From NCBI RefSeq assembly GCF_001428105.1, contig NZ_LMSJ01000034.1, positions 130,832 to 194,831 of the forward strand: 64,000 nucleotides of DNA, given 5' to 3'. Below are positions 8,601 through 16,180 of this stretch, in pieces. Source of the DNA: Paenibacillus sp. Soil766 (lineage in GTDB: Bacteria > Bacillota > Bacilli > Paenibacillales > NBRC-103111). Both the position numbers and the translations under genes were made by a program. The notes beneath the pieces were generated by a model that saw nothing but the letters and a program-made list of their open reading frames with translations, searched no databases and was not told the DNA's origin. Numbering within the stretch: position 1 is the stretch's first letter; each line of letters opens with the position of its first letter.

Positions 8601-9560
8601 ATGGGCTTTCGTGTGCTCAAAACAGCTGTTGCGGTCATAATTGCTATGTATTTAGCGTATATATTTGGGGTTCATACGCCTGGAGCAGCGGGTCTTCTTG
8701 CCATTCTGGGCATTGAAGTAACGAAGAAGAAAGGCATCCAGAGTGCCCTTCACCGTATTGCGGCATCCATACTGGCACTGCTGATTGGTTCGGTTTTATT
8801 TAATCTGCTTGGGTTCCATATCTGGGTCGTGAGTTTGTTTATTCTTATCGTGTTTCCAGTGCTAGTTAGGCTGCGGATTACCGAGGGGGCTGTGACGGGT
8901 GCGGTCGTGATGCTGCATCTTTATGCTTATGAATCCGCGGACTGGCCATCTGTTCTCAATGAGCTGCTATTATTGGTCATTGGACTGGGTTCAGCAACTG
9001 TGATCAATATTGCGTATATGCCCAAAGCTGACGCCGCACTTATCGCACATAAACAACAAATCGAGAAATTATTTTCCGACATTTTTGTCAACATTGCCAA
9101 GCATCTTCGCGATAATACCGTGATATGGGATGGTAAGGAGCTTCTTGAAGTCAGTGAAGAAATTGAACGCGGGGCGAGCTTGGCCAAGCGTTCGATGGAT
9201 AATACGTTGCTGTTTGGCTGGGATCCTTATTGGCGTGTGTATTTCTACATGAGAGGCGAGCAGCTGGAGTCGATCCATCGGATGATTGATCTCGTTGCCG
9301 GCGTGTATCAGACACTTCCGCAAGGAGAGTTGGTCGCTAAGATCTTCGAAGATATTAGTCAATCTGTGAAGGAAGACTATTATACAGGGGAAGCAGAGAA
9401 AGAATTACAAGAGCTGAACACACGGTACAAGGAAATGCCATTGCCTGAGAGTCGGGAAGAATTCGAAGTGAGATCAGCGATATTACAGCTTAACAGAGAG
9501 CTAATGCAGTACTTAGCTATTGCCAAAAAGCAAAAAAAGCACCGTCCTGAAGCGGGTTGA
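8601..9560 (+). CDS. Aromatic acid exporter (ArAE/DUF939) family membrane protein
   Basis: 319 residues. The N-terminal half (residues 1-140) has about four to five membrane helices with the 'K-T-A-V-A-V-I-I-A-M-Y-L-A' start typical of this family. The C-terminal half is a soluble helical domain with the charged pattern of the DUF939 C-terminal region. Members resemble the FUSC/AaeB type of exporters, but substrates in Gram-positives are unproven. GAGGTGAAAACACT leads into the ATG. The gene stands alone between the importer operon and cotE. Confidence 0.83.
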   Translation: MGFRVLKTAVAVIIAMYLAYIFGVHTPGAAGLLAILGIEVTKKKGIQSALHRIAASILALLIGSVLFNLLGFHIWVVSLFILIVFPVLVRLRITEGAVTGAVVMLHLYAYESADWPSVLNELLLLVIGLGSATVINIAYMPKADAALIAHKQQIEKLFSDIFVNIAKHLRDNTVIWDGKELLEVSEEIERGASLAKRSMDNTLLFGWDPYWRVYFYMRGEQLESIHRMIDLVAGVYQTLPQGELVAKIFEDISQSVKEDYYTGEAEKELQELNTRYKEMPLPESREEFEVRSAILQLNRELMQYLAIAKKQKKHRPEAG

Positions 9561-9576
9561 CTCTGACAGATATAAG

Positions 9577-9597
9577 TATTTTTGAATCTCAAAAATA
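9577..9597. other. AT-rich perfect inverted repeat before cotE
   Basis: TATTTTTGA and TCAAAAATA pair perfectly around a 3-base loop. There is no following T-run on the plus strand; it could be a regulator site or a weak end of the upstream transcript. Confidence 0.35.
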
Positions 9598-9632
9598 ATA
9601 TAAAATAATTGTCACTCTAGACTACTGTCCTG

Positions 9633-9640
9633 CATACACT
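9633..9640 (+). promoter_or_regulatory. Mother-cell sigma factor -10-like element upstream of cotE
   Basis: CATACACT fits the SigE -10 consensus (CATACAnT) and partly SigK (CATAnnnTA). It lies 35 bases before the cotE start. I cannot identify a convincing -35 element. In Bacillus subtilis cotE is transcribed by SigE and later by SigK. Confidence 0.45.
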
Positions 9641-9674
9641 TGTAATGAATGATTGTATGGAGGAGGTTGAAAGG

Positions 9675-10241
9675 ATGTCATTAGATAAAGATTTGCAATG
9701 CAGAGAGATCATTACAAAGGCTGTCTGCGGTAAAGGTCGCAAATTTTCTCATGTAAGTCATACCGTGACTCCGCCTTATTCTCCAACCAGTATTTTGGGC
9801 GCTTGGATTATTAATAACCAATTCGAGGCTGTCCATTCTGGAGAGGGCGTAGAGGTAGTTGGTACTTACGATATCAACATCTGGTATTCTTACGATCGTA
9901 ACACCAAAACAGACGTAGCAAAAGAAACCGTATCGTATGTAGAAATCGTTGGACTAAGCTACTTAGACAAAAAACATAAGCCGACGACAGCCGAAGTATC
10001 AGCTGTCGCGACGCAAGAGCCGAACTGCGTAGAGGCCAGCATCTCTTCAAGCGGCGACAGCGTCATCATTCGGGTGGAACGCGAGTTTCAAGTTGAGCTC
10101 ATTGCCGAAACGAAAGTCTGTGTAGTCGTTTGCACCAACGGCTGCAATGACTTCGACGACAAGCACGTGGATTTCGATGACAGTGGCGATGGTGATTATG
10201 AGGATCTCGACGCCGATCTGCTCGAGGATGAACTGGATTAG
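9675..10241 (+). CDS. cotE: Spore outer coat morphogenetic protein CotE
   Basis: 188 residues from the ATG at 9675, chosen because AGGAGGTTGAAAGG lies right before it; the longer frame (from 9645) lacks a ribosome site. The conserved CotE core is clear: REIITKAVCGKGRKF near the N-terminus, PPYSPTSILGAWIINNQFEA, the YDINIWYSYDRNTKT segment and EREFQVELIAETKVCV. The strongly acidic Asp/Glu tail is also typical. In Bacillus CotE forms the basis of the outer coat in the mother cell. Context supports this: mutS-mutL follow after one inserted gene, as in B. subtilis, and a mother-cell -10 element precedes it. Confidence 0.95.
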   Translation: MSLDKDLQCREIITKAVCGKGRKFSHVSHTVTPPYSPTSILGAWIINNQFEAVHSGEGVEVVGTYDINIWYSYDRNTKTDVAKETVSYVEIVGLSYLDKKHKPTTAEVSAVATQEPNCVEASISSSGDSVIIRVEREFQVELIAETKVCVVVCTNGCNDFDDKHVDFDDSGDGDYEDLDADLLEDELD

Positions 10242-10283
10242 GGGATCTTATACGCCATTATATGCGGGCTAAAGAGGTTCGGC

Positions 10284-10306
10284 AGAGGGCATTTGCCCTC
10301 TTTTTT
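10284..10306 (+). terminator. Rho-independent terminator after cotE
   Basis: AGAGGGC and GCCCTCT form a 7-bp GC-rich stem around ATTT, followed by six T residues. Confidence 0.88.
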
Positions 10307-10383
10307 GTTGTATTCGCACATTTGGGCATTGGCGTATATAAAGCGCTAGGCGTGGTGGGAATAAGTGAACAGGAGGTGTTAGA

Positions 10384-11853
10384 ATGGAAACCTTCTTCCT
10401 GCATGCACAGGAGAAAGATGCACAAGAGCTTTCAGAACGCATCCGCATTCCGAGTGGGAGTAAGCTCCCCGAGAACTGGCAGGGACGGATGATTATTCAT
10501 TGGGGAACAGCGCATGATGAATACCCGCACCAACTTGCTCTGCAGCCCATTAAAGCGATCATGCGTGCGCAGAATCGCAAGAAACGGGATGATTTGTTAC
10601 AGCTTCACGGGATGAAAACGATCGCCTCCCAGGCAGCCACAGCGCGAGGGAAAAAGGAAGCCGTACTTTTTACGCATAAATATAAAGTAGCCGTGTTTCA
10701 TCTCCAAACCTTACTTATTTATGAGAAAAAGGAGACGCTCCTGCTTTCGGAGAAGTCCTTACAGCATCAAAGACAAGTGAATGTGAATCCGGCATACATA
10801 GAAGTAAGCCCAGGTCAGATCAACTTCCACTCTCGCAGGGCGAGCCGCGAATCCGTCAAAGCAATTTATGCGCTAGGCTTAGATTATGGCCTTGTCACCA
10901 TTGGGATCACGCCAACGGGTCATACGCTCGTGTTGGACGTCGATCCCGTTCCGAAGCTGAACGGGAAATTGGCGCAGCTCTTTGCGCAAGCGATCGATCT
11001 ATACGATCAAACACTTGCGACAGAGCTGGAACGCAAAGAACGAGCGATGCTCGGCTGCGATCCGGAATTCCTGCTCGTAAACCCACAGGGCAAGGTCGTC
11101 TTCGCCGACCGCTTCCTAACTCGCGACGGTGTTGTAGGCAGCGACGCCATCGTACTGAGCGGGCATCGCGTGATTCTGCCGCTAGCCGAGCTGCGCCCGC
11201 AGCCTAGCATGGACCCGCTCCAGCTCGCCAAGAACGTCCGCGTAACAATGGGCATTGCCGCACGGAAGATCACAGACCATAGCCTCGCCTGGTGCTCGGG
11301 CGGCATGCCTGTGCGTGGTTACCCGTTAGGCGGTCACCTGCATTTTAGCCGTTGCTGGATGAATGGGCATCTGCTGCGGGCGCTGGACAATTATCTCGCT
11401 CTGCCACTGATCTTGATCGAGGACGAGTCGACGCGCGGTCGGCGCCCAAGGTATGGCTATCTTGGAGACTTCCGTAAGAAGTCACATGGGGGATTTGAGT
11501 ACCGGACGTTGCCGAGTTGGCTGGCTTCACCAGTCATCACGCGAGGTGTCTTCGCACTGGCTGCGTTGATTGTTAATAACTACTGGCGTTTACCGCGGAG
11601 GCCGCTGCATGAACCAGATATTCAAGCTGCGTACTACAGTGGGAATAAGCGGAGGTTGCAAGATGAGGCAGCTAAGCTATGGAAAGACTTGGAGCAACTC
11701 AAGGGGTATGAGGTCCATGCTGGCTTGTTGGAAGGTCTTCGCTTGCAAATTACATCCTTGACATCATGGAACGAATCAGCGGACATTCGAGTCGCTTGGA
11801 AAATTGCACCCGGGGTGCGGAAAGAAGCTTTTGAGGAAGGAATCATGTTATAA
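10384..11853 (+). CDS. ATP-grasp-like / COOH-NH2 ligase (phiEco32-type amidoligase) fusion protein
   Basis: 489 residues. The C-terminal half (about 220-420) has the signatures of the glutamine-synthetase-fold amidoligase group: LGCDPEFLL, an ELRPQPS segment, GGHLHF and EYRTLPSWL. Enzymes of this fold join a carboxylate to an amine using ATP. The N-terminal half (about 60-210) ends with ALGLDYGLVTIGI ... LVLDVDPVP, resembling the ATP-grasp core seen in YheC/YheD-like spore proteins; the usual final E-x-N is D-V-D here, so it may be degenerate. AGGAGGTGTTAGA precedes the ATG. The gene lies between cotE and mutS, with its own start after the cotE terminator, and is absent from the B. subtilis order. 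A role in modifying spore peptides or coat proteins is inferred only. Confidence 0.72.
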   Translation: METFFLHAQEKDAQELSERIRIPSGSKLPENWQGRMIIHWGTAHDEYPHQLALQPIKAIMRAQNRKKRDDLLQLHGMKTIASQAATARGKKEAVLFTHKYKVAVFHLQTLLIYEKKETLLLSEKSLQHQRQVNVNPAYIEVSPGQINFHSRRASRESVKAIYALGLDYGLVTIGITPTGHTLVLDVDPVPKLNGKLAQLFAQAIDLYDQTLATELERKERAMLGCDPEFLLVNPQGKVVFADRFLTRDGVVGSDAIVLSGHRVILPLAELRPQPSMDPLQLAKNVRVTMGIAARKITDHSLAWCSGGMPVRGYPLGGHLHFSRCWMNGHLLRALDNYLALPLILIEDESTRGRRPRYGYLGDFRKKSHGGFEYRTLPSWLASPVITRGVFALAALIVNNYWRLPRRPLHEPDIQAAYYSGNKRRLQDEAAKLWKDLEQLKGYEVHAGLLEGLRLQITSLTSWNESADIRVAWKIAPGVRKEAFEEGIML

Positions 11854-11959
11854 TAGATTATCTATCGCCTCATAGAGTTAGTGCTGTATAAGAGATTAGG
11901 ATTGGCTGGAAATTGTGTGGAAATAAGTGGTATGAGAAGGCTGTACACGCATTTCGTTG

Positions 11960-11999
11960 TTCTGCTTGCTGGCGGCAATTGGGCATGCTGCAAGCAGAA
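11960..11999. other. Strong stem-loop of unknown role between the amidoligase gene and mutS
   Basis: TTCTGCTTGC and GCAAGCAGAA form a perfect 10-bp stem with a 20-base loop that contains a GCATGC palindrome. There is no T-run, so it is not a standard terminator. It lies in a 237-base gap about 90 bases before the mutS start. Confidence 0.55.
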
Positions 12000-12090
12000 T
12001 GACGTCTATTAATCTGTGTATGGATGAAAATAAGAATGATAGTTTCAAAGCGTACATTTTTCATTACGGAAAAGGTTGGAGGAACACAAG

Positions 12091-14694
12091 TTGGCTACAT
12101 ATACGCCGATGATTCAGCAGTACTTAGCCGTAAAGGCACAGGTACCAGATGCTTTTTTGTTTTTTCGTCTGGGCGATTTTTATGAGATGTTTTTTGAAGA
12201 TGCCATTAATGCGTCACGTGAATTAGAGATTACGTTAACAGGCCGTGAAGGTGGCGGTGAAGAGAAGATTCCGATGTGCGGCGTCCCTCATCATGCAGCA
12301 GACAACTATATGTCCCGCTTAATTGAGAAAGGCTACAAAGTCGCGATTTGTGAACAGGTTGAAGATCCTGCTGAAGCGAAAGGCGTTGTACGCCGAGAAA
12401 TCGTACGAATCGTAACGCCAGGTACAGTGATGGATAGCAAGCTGTTAGGTGAATCCGTCAACAATTACATCGTATCCCTGGTTAACCAAGCCAATGGTTA
12501 CGCGTTTACAGCCTGTGATATTTCAACAGGTGAGCTCTACACAACAGAGTTGCCTAATTCTTGGGAGCTCGTCGTTGATGAGTTAAATGTCTATAATCCA
12601 TCCGAAATTGTGACCAACCAAGCGTTGCTGACAACAATTCGTGAGACTGGCGCTGCGTGGGGCCGCAATATGGTGTTAACGGAGTGGACAAGAGCGGATG
12701 AGAACCTTCTTGATGAACATTTTGCTGAAGATGCCGCGTTATCGAACTTGTCTAGCATCAGTCGACAAGGCGTCGCTTCGCTGCTTGCCTATTTGAAAGA
12801 AACGCAAAAGAGAGCACTCACCCACGTGAAGCACATTCGCATCTATAAGCCGGATCAGTTTATGACGATGGATCCGTTTACCCGACGAAATTTAGAACTC
12901 GTTGAAACGGTTCGTGAGCGTGCCAAAAAAGGGTCGTTATTGTGGCTATTGGACAAAACGGTAACCGCCATGGGCGCGCGTATGCTGCGTCGATGGATTG
13001 AAAAGCCGCTTATGAACGTGTCTCGGATTGAGGAAAGATTAGAAGCAGTTAATTTGCTCTACAATCAATTGATTGTGCGAGAAGATGTGAAGCAAGCGCT
13101 GAAGGAAGTTTATGATTTGGAGCGGTTGGTCGCTCGCATCTCCTATGGGAATGCGAATGCCCGCGATATGATCGCGTTGAAGCACTCCTTGCAGCAAGTG
13201 CCGATGCTCCAGCAGCTATGTACCGCATCAGGCTCCGAAACGCTGCGAAAACTCGTTGAAAATATGGACGTTTGTGATGATGTGATGGCTTGGATCGCTG
13301 GTGCGATTGAGGACGAGCCTCCGGTCTCCATTCGTGACGGAGGGATGATTCGTGAAGGGTATCAGCCCTACCTGGATCAACTTCGTGAAGCTAGCAAGAA
13401 CGGGAAACAATGGATTGCTGAGCTGGAACGTCAAGAACGCGAAGCAACGGGCATTAAGTCGCTCAAAATCGGCTACAACAAAGTGTTCGGTTACTTTATC
13501 GAGGTGACGAAGGCCAATATGTCCGCCCTTCAAGAAGGGCGTTATGAACGTAAACAGACGCTTGCGAATGCTGAGCGATATGTGACGCCAGAGCTCAAAG
13601 AGAAAGAAGCGCTCATTCTGGAAGCGCAAGATAAAATGATTGATCTGGAGTATGAGCTGTTCACGGAGCTGCGCGACCGGATTTCGAAGCATATCTCCAG
13701 ATTGCAGAAGCTGGCGGAGGTCATTGCCACCGCCGATGTGTATCAATCGCTGGCAACGGTCAGCGCGGCGCAGCACTTCCGCAAGCCGGAGATCGGCGAA
13801 GGCTTCGATCTTGCGATTGAAGACGGTCGACACCCTGTGGTGGAGGCTGTTATCCAGGACGGCTCGTTCATTGCGAATGGGACGAGCTTACTTGAAGAGC
13901 AGGGCCGCATCTTGCTCATTACCGGGCCGAATATGGCCGGTAAGAGTACGTATATGCGGCAAGTGGCTGTGATCTGCCTGATGGCGCAGATCGGCTGTTT
14001 CGTGCCTGCGAGCTCCGCGCGCATTCCGGTCACAGACCGGATCTTCACGCGGATCGGCGCTGCCGACGATCTCATCGGTGGTCAGAGTACATTCATGGTC
14101 GAGATGATGGACATCCAGGTCATGACAGAGAAGGCGACGAATCGCAGCCTTGTCATCATTGACGAGCTGGGTCGCGGCACCTCGACAGGTGAAGGCATGG
14201 CGATTGCTCAGGCCGTCATTGAATTCCTTCATGATCGGATCGGCTGCAAGACACTTGTGTCGACGCATTTCCATGAGCTCGCCCATCTGGAGGAGAGCCT
14301 GGTACATCTGCGCAATCACTGTATGGCCGTGAAAGAAAGCGGCAGGCAGGTCACCTTCCTGCGCAAACTCATCCCTGGGGCAGCCAGCACGAGTTACGGC
14401 ATCTACTGTGCCGAAATCGCCGGGCTGCCGGACGCGATCATTCAGCGCTCGTATGCGCTACTCAACGGTTTTGAAGAGCGCGCAGCAGTACCGCAAGCCG
14501 CAGCGACCACGGCGGTACCGATCCGACAGCTGTCCCTCTTCGAGGAGGACAGTCCAGCGGAAGTCGCCGTCAAGAAGAAGCATGACGGCAAATCTCAACT
14601 GGTGCTTGACCAGTTGAAGGGGATTGATCTCATCAATATGACGCCATTGCAGGCGCTCAATTTGGTATATGAATGGAAACAAAAACTACAGTAA
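12091..14694 (+). CDS. mutS: DNA mismatch repair protein MutS
   Basis: 867 residues from a TTG at 12091, chosen because GGAGGA lies 7 bases upstream and the protein then begins MATYTPMIQQYL as usual in MutS1; the upstream TTG at 12076 overlaps the ribosome site. It recognises mismatches and starts repair with MutL. The mismatch-reading Phe-x-Glu motif is at residues 30-32 (FYE), Walker A GPNMAGKST at 612-620, and Walker B with DELGRGTS from 691. The C-terminus ends with the segment SQLVLDQLKGIDLINMTPLQAL, the usual tetramerisation/beta-clamp region. mutL follows after an inserted S41 protease gene. Confidence 0.97.
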   Translation: MATYTPMIQQYLAVKAQVPDAFLFFRLGDFYEMFFEDAINASRELEITLTGREGGGEEKIPMCGVPHHAADNYMSRLIEKGYKVAICEQVEDPAEAKGVVRREIVRIVTPGTVMDSKLLGESVNNYIVSLVNQANGYAFTACDISTGELYTTELPNSWELVVDELNVYNPSEIVTNQALLTTIRETGAAWGRNMVLTEWTRADENLLDEHFAEDAALSNLSSISRQGVASLLAYLKETQKRALTHVKHIRIYKPDQFMTMDPFTRRNLELVETVRERAKKGSLLWLLDKTVTAMGARMLRRWIEKPLMNVSRIEERLEAVNLLYNQLIVREDVKQALKEVYDLERLVARISYGNANARDMIALKHSLQQVPMLQQLCTASGSETLRKLVENMDVCDDVMAWIAGAIEDEPPVSIRDGGMIREGYQPYLDQLREASKNGKQWIAELERQEREATGIKSLKIGYNKVFGYFIEVTKANMSALQEGRYERKQTLANAERYVTPELKEKEALILEAQDKMIDLEYELFTELRDRISKHISRLQKLAEVIATADVYQSLATVSAAQHFRKPEIGEGFDLAIEDGRHPVVEAVIQDGSFIANGTSLLEEQGRILLITGPNMAGKSTYMRQVAVICLMAQIGCFVPASSARIPVTDRIFTRIGAADDLIGGQSTFMVEMMDIQVMTEKATNRSLVIIDELGRGTSTGEGMAIAQAVIEFLHDRIGCKTLVSTHFHELAHLEESLVHLRNHCMAVKESGRQVTFLRKLIPGAASTSYGIYCAEIAGLPDAIIQRSYALLNGFEERAAVPQAAATTAVPIRQLSLFEEDSPAEVAVKKKHDGKSQLVLDQLKGIDLINMTPLQALNLVYEWKQKLQ

Positions 14695-14736
14695 TGTTGC
14701 TCAGACATTAGATTACTACTGAACGGAGATATGCAT

Positions 14737-16176
14737 ATGAAATTATCATCAGCGAACAAGAAAGCTGTCAAAGCAACTTTAGCACTCGCTTCGGCGCTAG
14801 CAGTCGTTATGCCTGTAAGCGCCATGGCACAAGAGGATTTACAAACCGTTATCGTGAGAAAGACGCTTGTTGAAAACCATGTGAGCGGCGTTACCTTAGA
14901 GGCTCTGGAAAATCAGAGCATTGAGCAGATGATTGCTGGGTTGAAGGATCCTTATACAGTTCTCTTCACTCCTCAGGATTATGGTCAATTTTCGAATACA
15001 CTGGAAAATAGTTTTGAAGGCATAGGCTGTGTAATTGGGCTCGATGACAAGGGTGTATACGTTTCGAAAACAATCCCTGGTTCTCCAGCAGAAGCTGCCG
15101 GGCTGCTTCCAGATGATTATATAAGAGCTGTGGATGGCGTAGCCGCTTCGACGACTTCAATTGATGCTGTTCGGAGTAAAATTATCGGAGTCGCTGGCAC
15201 CAAAGTGAAGGTTACTGTACTGCGCGGAGATAAAGAAATAACGTTTGAACTTACTCGCCAAGCTGTAAATTCCCCGGAAGTATACAGCAAAAGCTTTACC
15301 AATGGCGTTGGATATATACAAATTACGGACTTTTCGGATGAAGCTGATGACGAATTCGATAAACAACTAAGCGCGCTGCAAGCCAAAGGATTGAAGTCGT
15401 TAATTCTAGATGTTCGAGATAATCCTGGTGGTTATCTAGAAACGGCTCGTAATATCGCTAAACATTTTGTAAAAGAGGGGGTCCTCATTCACACAAAGAA
15501 CCGTGATGGCGTCGATGACCCAGTAGCTTTTCAAGATGGAAATCCGCTTGCGATTCCTGTTTATATTTTAGCGAATGAGAATAGTGCAAGTGCTTCAGAG
15601 GTACTCTCAGGTGCCTTACAGGACTATGGGGTTGCGAAAGTGATTGGGATGCAGACCTTCGGTAAAGGAAGTGTTCAACAGCTCTTCGAGCTTCCAGATC
15701 AAAGTGTTTTGAAGGTCACAGTAGAAGAATACTTAACCCCCAAAATGCGAAAAGTGAACAAAGTTGGCATTACGCCAGATTTAAAGGTTGATGGCGTATC
15801 AGCACAACTCATTACAGCTCTTCATGAAACAGGTATATCGGATATCCAAGTGTCGTTTTCGAAACATAGTGTTACTTATAACGGTGTCGACCTAGGTTAC
15901 GGCTTCGGCAGCTTCCGTGATAATGGGCATCTGTTTGCTTCTGCTCGAGGGCTGGCGGCAATGATCGGTGCTAAAATTACTTGGAATGAAACCAATCGCA
16001 CTGTGGATATCACCGATGATAAAGGAACACAGGCTTTTGCGATCGAAAAGGAAAACCTGGTGATTGAAAATGGATTCAGCTACGTGAATGTCGATGTATT
16101 TGATGATTATTTTCCACAGTTGAAAGTCATTCATCAAGGGGAGAACGTATCTATACAAGCTGCAAAGGGGAATTAA
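14737..16176 (+). CDS. Exported S41 carboxy-terminal processing peptidase with PDZ and copper-amine-oxidase N-terminal domain
   Basis: 479 residues from the ATG at 14737; an ATG 6 bases earlier is only 2 bases from the GGAG site, so the second is preferred. A Sec signal peptide ends near residue 33 (SAMA|QED). A PDZ domain (about 80-165) captures the substrate C-terminus. The tail-specific protease core follows: NSASASE (282-288) with the catalytic Ser, and FGKGSVQ with Lys310 and Gln314 as the dyad partners. Residues about 365-479 form a copper-amine-oxidase N-terminal-like module, a frequent Paenibacillus surface domain. Placement between mutS and mutL (43 and 4 bases) is unusual and suggests an insertion into the repair operon rather than a repair function. 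Confidence 0.9.
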   Translation: MKLSSANKKAVKATLALASALAVVMPVSAMAQEDLQTVIVRKTLVENHVSGVTLEALENQSIEQMIAGLKDPYTVLFTPQDYGQFSNTLENSFEGIGCVIGLDDKGVYVSKTIPGSPAEAAGLLPDDYIRAVDGVAASTTSIDAVRSKIIGVAGTKVKVTVLRGDKEITFELTRQAVNSPEVYSKSFTNGVGYIQITDFSDEADDEFDKQLSALQAKGLKSLILDVRDNPGGYLETARNIAKHFVKEGVLIHTKNRDGVDDPVAFQDGNPLAIPVYILANENSASASEVLSGALQDYGVAKVIGMQTFGKGSVQQLFELPDQSVLKVTVEEYLTPKMRKVNKVGITPDLKVDGVSAQLITALHETGISDIQVSFSKHSVTYNGVDLGYGFGSFRDNGHLFASARGLAAMIGAKITWNETNRTVDITDDKGTQAFAIEKENLVIENGFSYVNVDVFDDYFPQLKVIHQGENVSIQAAKGN

Positions 16177-16180
16177 GACG

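Noticed and set aside
10262..10492. Open frame overlapping the cotE terminator and amidoligase start
   Set aside because: It runs across the terminator hairpin and the real start of the amidoligase gene in another frame.
13228..13833. Long minus-strand open frame inside mutS
   Set aside because: Shadow of a conserved gene; no ribosome site and no recognisable domain.
13888..14319. Minus-strand open frame inside mutS
   Set aside because: Shadow frame over the mutS ATPase domain.
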